This document shows, one piece after another, positions 36,444-45,242 of a stretch of 64,000 bases of DNA; positions within the stretch are counted from its first letter, which is position 1; the number at the start of each line of letters is the position of its first letter. This DNA is from Paracoccus sp. S-4012. Lineage in GTDB: Bacteria; Pseudomonadota; Alphaproteobacteria; Rhodobacterales; Rhodobacteraceae. Below the pieces are notes generated by a model. That model did not search any database. It had not been told where the DNA came from and was given only the letters and a program-made list of their open reading frames with translations. Location of the stretch: assembly GCF_009674885.1 (NCBI RefSeq), contig NZ_WKKA01000001.1, positions 496,001 through 560,000 of the forward strand. Reading direction: 5' to 3'. The translations under genes were made by a program, and so were the position numbers.

Positions 36444-37013
36444 TCAGAGGCGGGTGATCTTCGCCGCTGGGTCGGGGCGGGGGCGGTCGGGGACCGGGTT
36501 CGCGGGCGCGGTGCCGATATGGATCAGCCCTGCGACCCATTCCTGCGGCCCGAGGCCCAGATGCGCGCGGGCGAAGTCCTCGCCGGCCACGATGCCCGTC
36601 AGCCATCCCGCGCCCCAGCCATCGGCGAGCGCCGCCTGCAACAGCGTGAGGCAGACGTTCCCGGCCGACAGGGTCTGCTCATGTGCCGGAATCCGGTCGG
36701 TCGCGCCGGGCGAGGCCACCACGGCGACGATCACCGGTGAATCGAGGGCGGCCGTAGCCTTGTCCACCCCGGCCTGATCGTCGCCGCGCGCCCGCGTCGC
36801 CTCGGCCACGTGAGGCTTCAGCCGGTCGAGGGCCGCGCGGTCGAGGACGATCAGCCGCCACGGCTCCAGCTTGCCGTGGTCGGGCACGCGCAGCGCGATG
36901 TGCAGCAGCCGGTCGAGCGCCTCGCCTTCGGGACCGGGAGCCGAGAGCATCCTCGGCGGGACCGAGCGGCGGGTGGCGAGGAAGTCGAGGACGGCGGGAC
37001 TGCGCGCGGGCAT
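36444..37013 (-). CDS. Nitroreductase family protein
   Basis: This 189-residue FMN-dependent NAD(P)H oxidoreductase has the FMN phosphate-binding RRSVPPRML near 14-22, RVPDHGKLEPWRLIVLD near 40-56 and a GWGAGWLTG segment near 131. It reduces nitro compounds or quinones in the cytosol; the natural substrate is unknown. The start at 37013 has AGGAG upstream; the longer open frame lacks homology. It heads a two-gene unit with the EI24 protein. Confidence 0.9.
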   Translation of the reverse strand: MPARSPAVLDFLATRRSVPPRMLSAPGPEGEALDRLLHIALRVPDHGKLEPWRLIVLDRAALDRLKPHVAEATRARGDDQAGVDKATAALDSPVIVAVVASPGATDRIPAHEQTLSAGNVCLTLLQAALADGWGAGWLTGIVAGEDFARAHLGLGPQEWVAGLIHIGTAPANPVPDRPRPDPAAKITRL

Positions 37014-37106
37014 GGGGGACTCCTGAATGGTTGACGCCGGTTGTCGGTCATTGCCGGTGTGGCGGCAAGGTTGACCCCGTGGCGCCGCAGGGCGCAGGAG
37101 GGACGC

Positions 37107-37355
37107 ATGGACCTGACGCATCTCGCCACGCCCGGCGCGCGCCTTGCGGTGCGGGTCTCGCCGCGCGCCTCACGCAATGCGGTGACGCTGGGCGAGGAGG
37201 GCACGATCCGGGTCGCCACCACCGCGCCTCCGGCCGACGGTGCGGCCAATGCGGCGGTGACGAAGCTGCTCGCCCGCGCGCTCGGCATCGCGCCTTCGCG
37301 GCTGACGCTGCTGCGGGGCGCCTCGTCGCGGGACAAGCTGTTTCGGGTCCATTAA
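37107..37355 (+). CDS. DUF167 (YggU) family protein
   Basis: This 82-residue protein of the YggU/DUF167 family has RLAVRVSPRASRNAV near 13-27, APPADGAANAAVTKLLARALG near 42-62 and ending RGASSRDKLFRV. It is cytosolic, with no known activity. AGGAGG precedes the ATG at 37107. The TAA stop overlaps the stop of the next, convergent gene within one TTAA tetramer. Confidence 0.92.
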   Translation: MDLTHLATPGARLAVRVSPRASRNAVTLGEEGTIRVATTAPPADGAANAAVTKLLARALGIAPSRLTLLRGASSRDKLFRVH

Positions 37356-37603
37356 CCGGGCGGCGGGCCGAGGCGATAGTTGCCCTCGGGCAGGTTCAGC
37401 GCGGCCCTCAACTCCGCCAGCTGCGCCAGCGACAGCGTGATGCGCGCGATCCGCGTGCCCTCGGGGGCTTCGGGCTGTTCTATCACCACGCGGTCGTCGA
37501 AGCCGAGGATCGTCACGTCCTCCTGCAACGGCCGGTGCTCGCCATGCTTCTCGTCGATCAGGGTGATGACGGTGGCGTCGAACTCGTGCTCGATCGTGAA
37601 CAT
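37352..37603 (-). CDS. Small conserved protein of unknown function
   Basis: This 83-residue, acidic, probably soluble protein starts MFTIEHEFDATVITLIDEK and runs as strands plus one helix (LSLAQLAELRAALN near 60-73). I do not recognise a named family, but the strong GGAGGAG site, codon usage and compact length argue for a real gene. The start at 37603 was chosen for that site over a longer frame. Confidence 0.75.
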   Translation of the reverse strand: MFTIEHEFDATVITLIDEKHGEHRPLQEDVTILGFDDRVVIEQPEAPEGTRIARITLSLAQLAELRAALNLPEGNYRLGPPPG

Positions 37604-37722
37604 GCGCGCTCCTCCGCGGGGCAGGGGCGAACATTCGCGTGATTGTCGGCCGAGGTCCATCCCGGCAGTTGTGAGCGGGCGCGCCCCCGGCCTATTCTGC
37701 GCCAAAGCACGAGGGGCCGATA

Positions 37723-38475
37723 ATGCGACCGTTCCGATCCTTGCTGGCGGGCACAACGCTGCTCGCCCTGGGCGCCTGCGCGGCCGTGCCGGTGGAGGCG
37801 CCGTCGCCCGGCCCGGTAACGACCGCCCCGATCCCCGCCGCGGCCGCCGATTTCCCGCGAGACGCCCGCGGCACCGCCCGCGCTTTCGTCGAGGTGATCG
37901 CGCGCATGGAGCCCTCGGTCGAGGAGCAGTGCATGCGCCGCCGCCGCGGGCCGATCAGCTGCGACTACCAGTTCGTCGTCGTCGATGACCCGCGGGCCGA
38001 GATCAACGCCTTCCAGGACCTCGACAGCCGCGGCCGCCCGGTGATCGGCTTCACGCTCGCGCTGATCGCCGCCACCCGCAACGCGGACGAGCTGGCCTTC
38101 GTCATCGGCCACGAGGCCTCGCACCACATCCTCGACCACCTGACGCAGAAATCGGCGTCGGCGCGGACCGGCGCGGTGATCTTCGGCGCGCTTGCCACCG
38201 CGACCGGGGCCGACCCGGTCACCGTGCGCTCGGCCTCGCAGGCGGGGGCGGATTTCGGGGCGCGCTACTACTCCAAGGACTGGGAGCTGCAGGCCGATTA
38301 TCTGGGCGCGATCGTGACCCTGGATGCCGGCTACAACCCTGAGCGCGGGGCGCAGTTCTTCCTGCGGATCCCCGATCCTGGCAACCGCATCCTCGGAACC
38401 CACCCCTCGCGCCAGCAGCGGATCGACGCCGTGGCCCGCGCGGTGGCGGACAAGCGCGCCGGGCGTGTGGACTGA
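37723..38475 (+). CDS. M48 family metallopeptidase lipoprotein
   Basis: This 250-residue protein has a lipoprotein signal, MRPFRSLLAGTTLLALGAC (lipidated Cys19), and a zinc HExxH motif in IGHEASHHILDHL near 126-138. The third ligand is probably the Glu in SKDWELQADYLG near 186. It resembles the BepA/Oma1-type M48 peptidases that guard the cell envelope, here with no TPR part. GAGGGG precedes the ATG. Confidence 0.92.
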   Translation: MRPFRSLLAGTTLLALGACAAVPVEAPSPGPVTTAPIPAAAADFPRDARGTARAFVEVIARMEPSVEEQCMRRRRGPISCDYQFVVVDDPRAEINAFQDLDSRGRPVIGFTLALIAATRNADELAFVIGHEASHHILDHLTQKSASARTGAVIFGALATATGADPVTVRSASQAGADFGARYYSKDWELQADYLGAIVTLDAGYNPERGAQFFLRIPDPGNRILGTHPSRQQRIDAVARAVADKRAGRVD

Positions 38476-38583
38476 ATGACGCAGGACGTTGCGGAAGCGC
38501 GTCGGCGGGATATTGCCTACTTGAGTTCAACCCCGAATTGTGACGCTATCTGCCGCATTGGGTAGCTTGACAGGAACTTTAGA

Positions 38584-38919
38584 ATGATCGGCGTCGTTGT
38601 CTGGAGCTGTGACCGCCGCGAGCAGGCAGTGATCTGGTGTGATGATCACGCGGCCCTCGCGTTCCTGTCGGCCCGCCGCGATTTCTGCGACACGAGCCCC
38701 TGGCCGCAGCCCGGTGACATGATGGAACTGGCGGCCGAGACCCTCGGCTCGATCCGGCATGCCCGCGCCGTCCGGCCGCTGGCCGAGGCGCCGCGCCGCT
38801 CGCTTCCGGCGCTTCTGAAAGGGCGTCCGGCGCCGCATCTGTCGCTCGTCCACAGCGCCGAGCCGGTCAAGCCTTCAGTCAACGTCGCGCTGCCGCCCGT
38901 GCGCGTCTGCACCGGCTGA
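38584..38919 (+). CDS. Small conserved protein of unknown function
   Basis: This 111-residue protein starts MIGVVVWSCDRREQAVIWCDDHAAL-like, with two cysteines in the first 20 residues and a third near 35. The first half looks folded (about 1-60), the second half is basic, proline-rich and probably disordered. Function unknown. AGGAA precedes the ATG. The 108-base gap upstream is AT-richer than its surroundings and may hold its own promoter. It is convergent with ilvN. Confidence 0.65.
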   Translation: MIGVVVWSCDRREQAVIWCDDHAALAFLSARRDFCDTSPWPQPGDMMELAAETLGSIRHARAVRPLAEAPRRSLPALLKGRPAPHLSLVHSAEPVKPSVNVALPPVRVCTG

Positions 38920-38928
38920 GCCGCCGCA

Positions 38929-39486
38929 TCAGACCCCGCGCGGAAGCGCCGCGACGCCGGTCCGCGCCATCTCCAGCAGGCCCAGTGGGCGCACAAGCTC
39001 GGCGAAGGCGTCGATCTTCTCCGGCGAGCCGGTGATCTCGAAGACGAAGCTTTCCAGCGTCGAGTCGACCACCTTGGCGCGGAAGATCTCGGCGATCCGC
39101 AGCGCCTCGACGCGCCTGTCGCCCTTGCCCGCGACCTTGAAGAGCCCGAGTTCGCGCTCCACCGCCGGGCCTTCGACCGTAAGGTCGTGAACCTCATGCA
39201 CCGGCACGATCCGGCCCAGCTGCGCCTTGATCTGCTCGATCACCGCGGGCGTCCCGCGCGTCACCAGGGTGATTCGCGAGCGGTGGCCGGTGTGGTCCAC
39301 CTCGGCCACGGTCAGGCTGTCGATGTTGTAGCCGCGGCCGGAAAACAGCCCGATCACGCGGGCGAGCGTGCCCGGCTCGTTCTCGACCAGCAGCGCGAGG
39401 GTATGGCGCTCCTCAATTTGGCTATGCGGGTCGCGCAGGTCATAGGCCGAATGGCTGGAGGCGCCCTTTTCGATCGTCAGCGTCAT
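38929..39486 (-). CDS. ilvN: Acetolactate synthase small (regulatory) subunit
   Basis: This 185-residue regulatory subunit binds valine for feedback inhibition of acetolactate synthase. The ACT domain runs from about 30, HTLALLVENEPGTLARV through GRGYNIDSLTV; the C-terminal half is the ALS_ss_C dimerisation domain. ATG at 39486 is preferred as it is well spaced from GAGGGAG; a GTG at 39495 lies directly on that site. It follows the large subunit by 13 bases. The gene is also called ilvH. Confidence 0.95.
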   Translation of the reverse strand: MTLTIEKGASSHSAYDLRDPHSQIEERHTLALLVENEPGTLARVIGLFSGRGYNIDSLTVAEVDHTGHRSRITLVTRGTPAVIEQIKAQLGRIVPVHEVHDLTVEGPAVERELGLFKVAGKGDRRVEALRIAEIFRAKVVDSTLESFVFEITGSPEKIDAFAELVRPLGLLEMARTGVAALPRGV

Positions 39487-39499
39487 GGCGTCCACTCCC

Positions 39500-41263
39500 T
39501 CAGACCAGAACCGCGCCGTCGGACTTGATGGCGGTGCCGATGTCCTCGGCCGCCTCGCTGTCGCCGAACAGCATCTCGTTATGCGGCTTGCCCGAGGGGA
39601 TCATCGGGAAGCAGTTCTCGTGCCGCTCGACCAGCACGTCGAGGATGAAGGGCCCGTCATATTCGATCATCTCGCGGATGGCGTCGTCGAGGTCCGCCGG
39701 GTCCTTCACCTGCCGCCCGGCGCAGCCGAAGGCCTCGGCCAGCTTGACGAAATCGGGCAGGCTCTCGGACCAGCTCTGGCTGTAACGCTCGCCATGCAGG
39801 AGTTGCTGCCACTGGCGCACCATGCCGAGGCGCTCGTTGTTGAGGATGAACTGCTTGACCGGCGCGCGGAACTGCACCGCGGTGCCCATCTCCTGCATGT
39901 TCATCAGCCAGCTCGCATCGCCCGCGACGTTGATGACCAGCGATTCGGGATGCGCCACCTGCACGCCGACCGAGGCCGGCAGGCCGTAGCCCATCGTGCC
40001 GAGGCCGCCGGAGGTCATCCAGCGGTTCGGCTCGTCGAAGCCGAGGAATTGCGCCGCCCACATCTGGTGCTGGCCCACCTCGGTCGTGACATAGCGGTCC
40101 ATGCCGCGGGTCAGCGCCTCGAGCCGTTGCAGCGCGTGCTGCGGCTTGATGATCGTGGTCGAGTTGCGGAACGAAAGGCAGTCCTTCGCCCGCCAGCCTT
40201 CGATCTGCTGCCACCAGGCGGCGAGGCCCTCGCGGTTCACCGGCCGCCCGCGCTCGGTCCAGAGGCGCAGCACCTCGGCCAGCACCTCGCCCACGTCGCC
40301 GATGATCGGCACGTCCACCCGGATCACCTTGTTGACGCTGCTGCGGTCGATATCGACATGCGCCTTGACCGAGCCCGGCGAGAAATCCGCGACCCGGCCG
40401 GTGATGCGGTCGTCGAAGCGCGCGCCGAGGGCGATCATCAGGTCGCAGCCATGCATCGCCATGTTGGCCTCGTAGAGGCCGTGCATGCCGAGCATCCCGA
40501 TCCAGTTCTTGCCGGAGGCCGGATAGGCGCCGAGGCCCATCAGCGTCGAGGTCACGGGGAAGCCCGACGCATCCGCGAAGGCGCGCAGGAGGCGGGACGC
40601 TTCGGGCCCGGAGTTGATGACCCCGCCGCCGGTATAGAGGACCGGCCGCTCGGCCCGCGCGATCAGGTCCACGAGCCGCTCGATCATCGCGGGGTCCGGG
40701 ACCGGGCGCACGCGCGGGTCGGGCGCGGCCGCCTGCGGACCCTGATAGGTGCCGGTAGCGAACTGCACGTCCTTGGGGATGTCGATCAGCACGGGGCCGG
40801 GGCGGCCGCCGGTGGCAACCTGAAAGGCGCGGTGGATGGTGGCGGCGAGCTTGTCGGTGTCCTTCACGAGCCAGTTGTGCTTGGTGCAGGGCCGCGTGAT
40901 GCCGACCGTGTCGGCCTCCTGGAAGCCGTCGGTGCCGATCATGAAGGTCGGAACCTGCCCGCTGAGGACCACGACCGGGATCGAGTCCATCAGCGCGTCG
41001 GTGAGGCCGGTGACCGCGTTCGTCGCGCCCGGCCCGGAGGTGACCAGCACCACGCCGGGCTTTCCGGTCGAGCGGGCATAGCCTTCGGCCATGTGGACGG
41101 CGCCCTGCTCGTGCCGGACGAGGATGTGGCGGATGTCGTTCTGCTGGAAGATCTCGTCATAGATCGGCAGCACCGCCCCGCCGGGATAGCCGAATACGGT
41201 GTCCACGCCCTGATCGCGCAGGGCTTCGACCACCATTCTCGCTCCCGTCATCACCTGGGACAT
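39500..41263 (-). CDS. ilvI: Acetolactate synthase large (catalytic) subunit
   Basis: This 587-residue ThDP/FAD enzyme makes acetolactate or acetohydroxybutyrate, the first common step to valine, leucine and isoleucine. The catalytic Glu is in RHEQGAVHMAEGYAR near 49-63, and the ThDP-Mg motif is GDASWLMNMQEMG... ending in NN. GAGG precedes the ATG. A TTGACC-N17-TAGTTA promoter candidate lies upstream, leaving about 45 bases of leader, too short for a classical attenuator. Confidence 0.96.
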   Translation of the reverse strand: MSQVMTGARMVVEALRDQGVDTVFGYPGGAVLPIYDEIFQQNDIRHILVRHEQGAVHMAEGYARSTGKPGVVLVTSGPGATNAVTGLTDALMDSIPVVVLSGQVPTFMIGTDGFQEADTVGITRPCTKHNWLVKDTDKLAATIHRAFQVATGGRPGPVLIDIPKDVQFATGTYQGPQAAAPDPRVRPVPDPAMIERLVDLIARAERPVLYTGGGVINSGPEASRLLRAFADASGFPVTSTLMGLGAYPASGKNWIGMLGMHGLYEANMAMHGCDLMIALGARFDDRITGRVADFSPGSVKAHVDIDRSSVNKVIRVDVPIIGDVGEVLAEVLRLWTERGRPVNREGLAAWWQQIEGWRAKDCLSFRNSTTIIKPQHALQRLEALTRGMDRYVTTEVGQHQMWAAQFLGFDEPNRWMTSGGLGTMGYGLPASVGVQVAHPESLVINVAGDASWLMNMQEMGTAVQFRAPVKQFILNNERLGMVRQWQQLLHGERYSQSWSESLPDFVKLAEAFGCAGRQVKDPADLDDAIREMIEYDGPFILDVLVERHENCFPMIPSGKPHNEMLFGDSEAAEDIGTAIKSDGAVLV

Positions 41264-41314
41264 GCCGACCTCGCAGTGCAGCGCACAGGCCCCATGCCCA
41301 TGCTGCAGGGCCGC

Positions 41315-41343
41315 TAACTAGTCGGCACCTGCGGCAGGGTCAA
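41315..41343 (-). promoter_or_regulatory. Candidate sigma-70 promoter of ilvIN
   Basis: On the minus strand TTGACC is followed after 17 bases by TAGTTA, 52 bases before the ilvI start. The -35 is strong and the -10 moderate. Confidence 0.5.
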
Positions 41344-41419
41344 CGGGCCTTGACGCGATTCATTTCGGGTGGAGGTGTTTTGCCGCAACAATATGTCGCG
41401 GGAGGCGCCCTAGGCGCAA

Positions 41420-42250
41420 TCACCGCGCCGACGGCAGCGAGATACGCGTCACCTGTTCGACGATCGGGTCCACCGACAGCGGATGCGCCTCGGAGTCGTG
41501 CGCCTCCGGGTCGCCGATGTCCTGCCAGACGCCGCCCTTGTAGATCTCGAGCGCGCCGAACTTCGCCTTGTAGGCCATCTTGCGGCTGCCCGGCACCCAG
41601 TAGCCCAGGTAGACATAGGGCAGCCCCGCCGCCCGCGCGATCGCCACATGGTCGAGGATCACATGGGTGCCGAGGCTGCGCCCCCCGAGGTCGGGGTCGT
41701 AGAAGCTGTAGACGAGGCTCAACCCGTCATCGAGCACGTCGGTCAGGCAGACCCCCGCCAGTTCCCCCGGAACCGGGGGCGCGGCGGCGTTCGGAAGGCG
41801 GTATTCGATCAGCCGGGTGCGGACCGGCGTCTCCTCGATCATGGCCGCGAACTCGAACACGTCCATGTCGGCCATGCCGCCGTCGGCGTGGCGGGCGTCG
41901 AGATAGGCGCGGAACAGCTCATACTGCTCCTCCGTCGCCCAGGCCGAGGTCGTGACCCGGTGCAGGTCGCGGTTCTTGCGGTCGATTCGCGCCTGCGTCC
42001 GGCTGGGCCGGAAGTCCGCCACCCGGATGCGCGCCGACATGCAGGCCACGCAACTCTCGCAGGAGGGGCGGTAGAGGACGTTCTGGCTGCGCCGGAAGCC
42101 CTGGCGCGAGAGGGTGTTGTTCAACTCCACCGCGCCGTCGCCGCCCAGCGCCGTGAACAGCTTGCGCTCTGCCCGACCATGCAGATACGGACAGGGCTGC
42201 GGCGCTGTGACGTAGAACTGCGGCGCATGGGTCAGCGAATGGCGCATCAT
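41420..42250 (-). CDS. bpt: Aspartate/glutamate leucyltransferase (Bpt)
   Basis: Bpt is an aminoacyl-tRNA-protein transferase that adds leucine to N-terminal Asp or Glu for the N-degron pathway read by ClpS/ClpAP. It has 276 residues. The N-terminal Cys-rich part includes CPYLHGR and CESCVACM near 60-67; the C-terminal GNAT-like part has [19 protein letters not shown] and [18 protein letters not shown]. Two adjacent ATG codons occur at the start (42250 and 42247). It is divergent from glnE. Confidence 0.93.
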   Translation of the reverse strand: MMRHSLTHAPQFYVTAPQPCPYLHGRAERKLFTALGGDGAVELNNTLSRQGFRRSQNVLYRPSCESCVACMSARIRVADFRPSRTQARIDRKNRDLHRVTTSAWATEEQYELFRAYLDARHADGGMADMDVFEFAAMIEETPVRTRLIEYRLPNAAAPPVPGELAGVCLTDVLDDGLSLVYSFYDPDLGGRSLGTHVILDHVAIARAAGLPYVYLGYWVPGSRKMAYKAKFGALEIYKGGVWQDIGDPEAHDSEAHPLSVDPIVEQVTRISLPSAR

Positions 42251-42388
42251 GGCGTCCGTCCGGGGGCGCGTGGGCCGAGGGGAAGGGCGACGGGAGGCGG
42301 CATCGGACGCGGGCTGGCTCGGCAGTTTGCGGGAAGTCCGGCTGAGACTAGACCGCCCCGCCGCCCCCGCCAAGCGCCTTGGCCCGCG

Positions 42389-42416
42389 TTGACGCGGCCG
42401 CGGGCGACGATACGCT
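42389..42416 (+). promoter_or_regulatory. Candidate promoter placing the glnE mRNA start at its ATG
   Basis: TTGACG-N16-TACGCT ends 7 bases before the glnE ATG, so transcription would begin at or next to the start codon. No Shine-Dalgarno is visible before the ATG. Confidence 0.35.
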
Positions 42417-42423
42417 CCCGCCC

Positions 42424-45228
42424 ATGTTCGCCGACGCCATCCGCCGCCTTCCCCTGGCCCTCGATCCCGAACGAGGCAAGGCCGCCCGCGAGGCGGTCCC
42501 CGGCGCCACCGGCGATCTCGCCCGCCTGATCGAGGGCGCGGCCGGGTCCAGCCCGTATCTCGCCGGGCTTCTGGCGCGCGAGGGCGCGTGGCTCGCCTCG
42601 GCACTCGATGCCGAGGACGTGGTCGCGGCCGAGACCGAGGGTTTCGAAGCGCTCGACCCTGCCGCCCTCGGCGCCGGCCTCAGGCGGGCCAAGCGGCGGA
42701 TTGCACTGCTGACCGCGCTTGCCGATCTCGGCGGCGTCTGGCCGCTCGAGCGGGTCACGGGCACGCTGACTGCTCTCGCCGACCGCGCCGTGGACCTCGC
42801 CTTTCGCGCCCATCTCGCGCCGGAACGCGCGCGCGGCAGGTTGCCGGAGGGCGGCGCGGATGCCGCCGGGCTGATCCTGCTCGCCATGGGCAAGATGGGC
42901 GCGGGCGAGCTGAACTACAGCTCCGACATCGACCTGATCGTGCTCTACGACGACGAGGCCTACGCGCCCGCCGACCGGCAGGAGGCCCGCGCCGCGCTGA
43001 TCCGCGTGACCCGGCGGGCCGCGGCCACGCTGTCGGACCTCACCGCCGAGGGCTACGTCTTCCGCACCGACCTGCGCCTGCGCCCCGACGCTGCGGTGAC
43101 GCCGGTCTGCATGTCGGCCTCGGCCGCCCTCGACTACTACGAGGCCGAGGGCCGCACCTGGGAGCGCGCGGCCTATATCAAGGCCCGCCCCTGCGGCGGC
43201 GACCTCGGCGCAGGCGTGCGCTTCCTCGAGGCGCTGCGCCCCTTCGTCTGGCGCCGTCATCTCGACTTCGCCGCCATCGAGGACGCCCACGGCATGCGGC
43301 TGCGCATCCGCGCCCACAGGGGCCTCGGCGGCGAGATCGCGGCCCCCGGCCACGACATGAAGCTCGGCCAAGGTGGCATCCGCGAGATCGAGTTCTTCAC
43401 CCAGACCCGGCAACTCATCGCCGGCGGCCGCGACCCCTCGCTGCGCCTGCGCGGCACGGTCGAGGGCCTCGCCGCGCTCGCCGCCGCGGGCTGGGTGCCG
43501 CGGGCGGATGCGGAGGAGCTGGCGGACCACTACCGCCATCACCGCGAGATCGAACACCGCATCCAGATGGTGAACGACACGCAGACCCATGCGCTGTCCG
43601 CGCCCGGCCCGGCGCTCGACGCCGTGGCGCGGCTCTCGGGCGCCGAGGACACCGCCGCCTGGGCCGAGGGCATCCGCCAGCGGCTGGTCCGCGTCGAGGC
43701 GCTGACCGGCGCCTTCTTCGCGCCCTCGCCGGCGCAGCCGCTGCCCGAGCTTTCGGAGACGGCCGAGCAGATCGTGGCCCGTTGGCGCTCCTATCCGGCG
43801 CTGCGCGGGACACGGGCGCGGACGGTGTTCCGGCGGATCGAGGCCGACCTTCTCATGCGCCTCACCCGCGCCGCGCATCCCGACGACGCCCTCGCCCGCT
43901 TCGACGGCTTCCTCGCCGGGCTGCCGGCGGGCGTGCAGGTCTTCTCGCTCTTCGAGGCCAACCCGCAGCTGATCGACCTCGTGGCCGATATCTGCGGCAC
44001 CTCGCCGGGCCTTGCGGCGCATTTCGCCCGCCACCCCGGCGTCCTCGATTCGGTCATCGCGGGCAGCTTCTTCGCCCCCTGGCCCGGTGAGCGGGGCCTG
44101 CGCGATGCCCTCGCGGCCGCGGTCGCCACGGCGCTGCGCGGCCCCGGCGGCGGCTACGAGCGCGCCCTCGACGCCGCCCGGCGCTTCGCGCATGACTGGC
44201 AGTTCCGCACCGGCGTCCATCACCTGCGTGGCCTCGTCGATGCCGAGGAGGCCGCGCGGCAGTATGCCGACATCGCGGATGCGGTGCTGGGGGTGCTCTT
44301 TGCCGAAGTGGCGGCGGAGTTCGCCACCCGGCATGGCAAGCCGCCGGGGCGGGGCGCGGTGGTCCTCGGCATGGGCTCCCTCGGCGCGCGCCAGCTCAAC
44401 GCGGCCTCCGACCTCGACCTGATCGTGGTCTATGACCCCGGCCGGGCGGAGGCCTCGGACGGGCCGAAGCCGCTGCCCGCGCGCACCTATTACGCCCGGC
44501 TGACGCAGGCGCTGCTGACCGCGCTTTCGGCGCCGACGGCCGAGGGGCGCCTCTACGAGGTCGACATGCGCCTGCGCCCCTCGGGGCGTCAGGGGGCCGT
44601 CGCGACTTCCCTCGCATCCTTCCACGACTACCAGATGACCGAGGCCTGGACCTGGGAGCATCTGGCCCTGACCCGCGCCCGGCCGGTGGCGTTCGCGGGC
44701 GCACCGGCGCTGATGGACGAGATCGAGGCGCTGCGGCTGGAAATTCTCGCCGCGCGCGGCACCGATCCCCGCGTGCTGCCAGACCTCGCCGCCATGCGCG
44801 CGCGGCTTGCGGGCGCGAGGCCCTCGGCGGGGCCCTGGGACGCCAAGGCCGGGCCAGGGCGGTTGCAGGACATCGAGCTGCTGGCGCAGAGTCTTGCCCT
44901 GCGGACCGCGGACCCGGCGCGCGCCAGCACGGCGCAGTTGCGCGCCGGACGGCGGGCCGGGCTGATCGGGGCGGAGGATGCCGAGAGGCTGGCCTCGGCC
45001 CGGCGGCTGATGTGGCGCGTCCATGCGGGCACGCGGCTGATCGGCGAGCGGAGGGTTGACCTCGCCGGGCTCGGACAGGGCGCGCAGGCGTTCCTGCTGC
45101 GCGAGGCCGGGATGCCGGACCTCGGAACCCTGGCGGAGCGGTTGGAGGAGGCCGCGCAGCACGCGGCGGCGTTGATCGAGGCGCAGATCGGCGAGGCGGC
45201 CGCGGCGGCGGGCGGGCCGGGCGGCTGA
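42424..45228 (+). CDS. glnE: Bifunctional glutamine synthetase adenylyltransferase/deadenylyltransferase
   Basis: GlnE adds and removes AMP on glutamine synthetase under PII control. The 934-residue protein has two nucleotidyltransferase domains: the N-terminal (deadenylylating) [18 protein letters not shown] near 160-177 and the C-terminal (adenylylating) [18 protein letters not shown] near 654-671, each followed by a helical domain. The start [10 protein letters not shown] at 42424 fits the family; the frame is open to 42379. It is divergent from bpt and convergent with a GT2 gene, 14 bases away. Confidence 0.96.
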   Translation: MFADAIRRLPLALDPERGKAAREAVPGATGDLARLIEGAAGSSPYLAGLLAREGAWLASALDAEDVVAAETEGFEALDPAALGAGLRRAKRRIALLTALADLGGVWPLERVTGTLTALADRAVDLAFRAHLAPERARGRLPEGGADAAGLILLAMGKMGAGELNYSSDIDLIVLYDDEAYAPADRQEARAALIRVTRRAAATLSDLTAEGYVFRTDLRLRPDAAVTPVCMSASAALDYYEAEGRTWERAAYIKARPCGGDLGAGVRFLEALRPFVWRRHLDFAAIEDAHGMRLRIRAHRGLGGEIAAPGHDMKLGQGGIREIEFFTQTRQLIAGGRDPSLRLRGTVEGLAALAAAGWVPRADAEELADHYRHHREIEHRIQMVNDTQTHALSAPGPALDAVARLSGAEDTAAWAEGIRQRLVRVEALTGAFFAPSPAQPLPELSETAEQIVARWRSYPALRGTRARTVFRRIEADLLMRLTRAAHPDDALARFDGFLAGLPAGVQVFSLFEANPQLIDLVADICGTSPGLAAHFARHPGVLDSVIAGSFFAPWPGERGLRDALAAAVATALRGPGGGYERALDAARRFAHDWQFRTGVHHLRGLVDAEEAARQYADIADAVLGVLFAEVAAEFATRHGKPPGRGAVVLGMGSLGARQLNAASDLDLIVVYDPGRAEASDGPKPLPARTYYARLTQALLTALSAPTAEGRLYEVDMRLRPSGRQGAVATSLASFHDYQMTEAWTWEHLALTRARPVAFAGAPALMDEIEALRLEILAARGTDPRVLPDLAAMRARLAGARPSAGPWDAKAGPGRLQDIELLAQSLALRTADPARASTAQLRAGRRAGLIGAEDAERLASARRLMWRVHAGTRLIGERRVDLAGLGQGAQAFLLREAGMPDLGTLAERLEEAAQHAAALIEAQIGEAAAAAGGPGG

Positions 45229-45242
45229 ATGGGCCAAACCTC

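Noticed and set aside
42247-45237. A minus-strand frame of 996 codons opposite glnE
   Set aside because: It is the shadow of glnE, with no recognisable domain and a His/Arg-rich composition.
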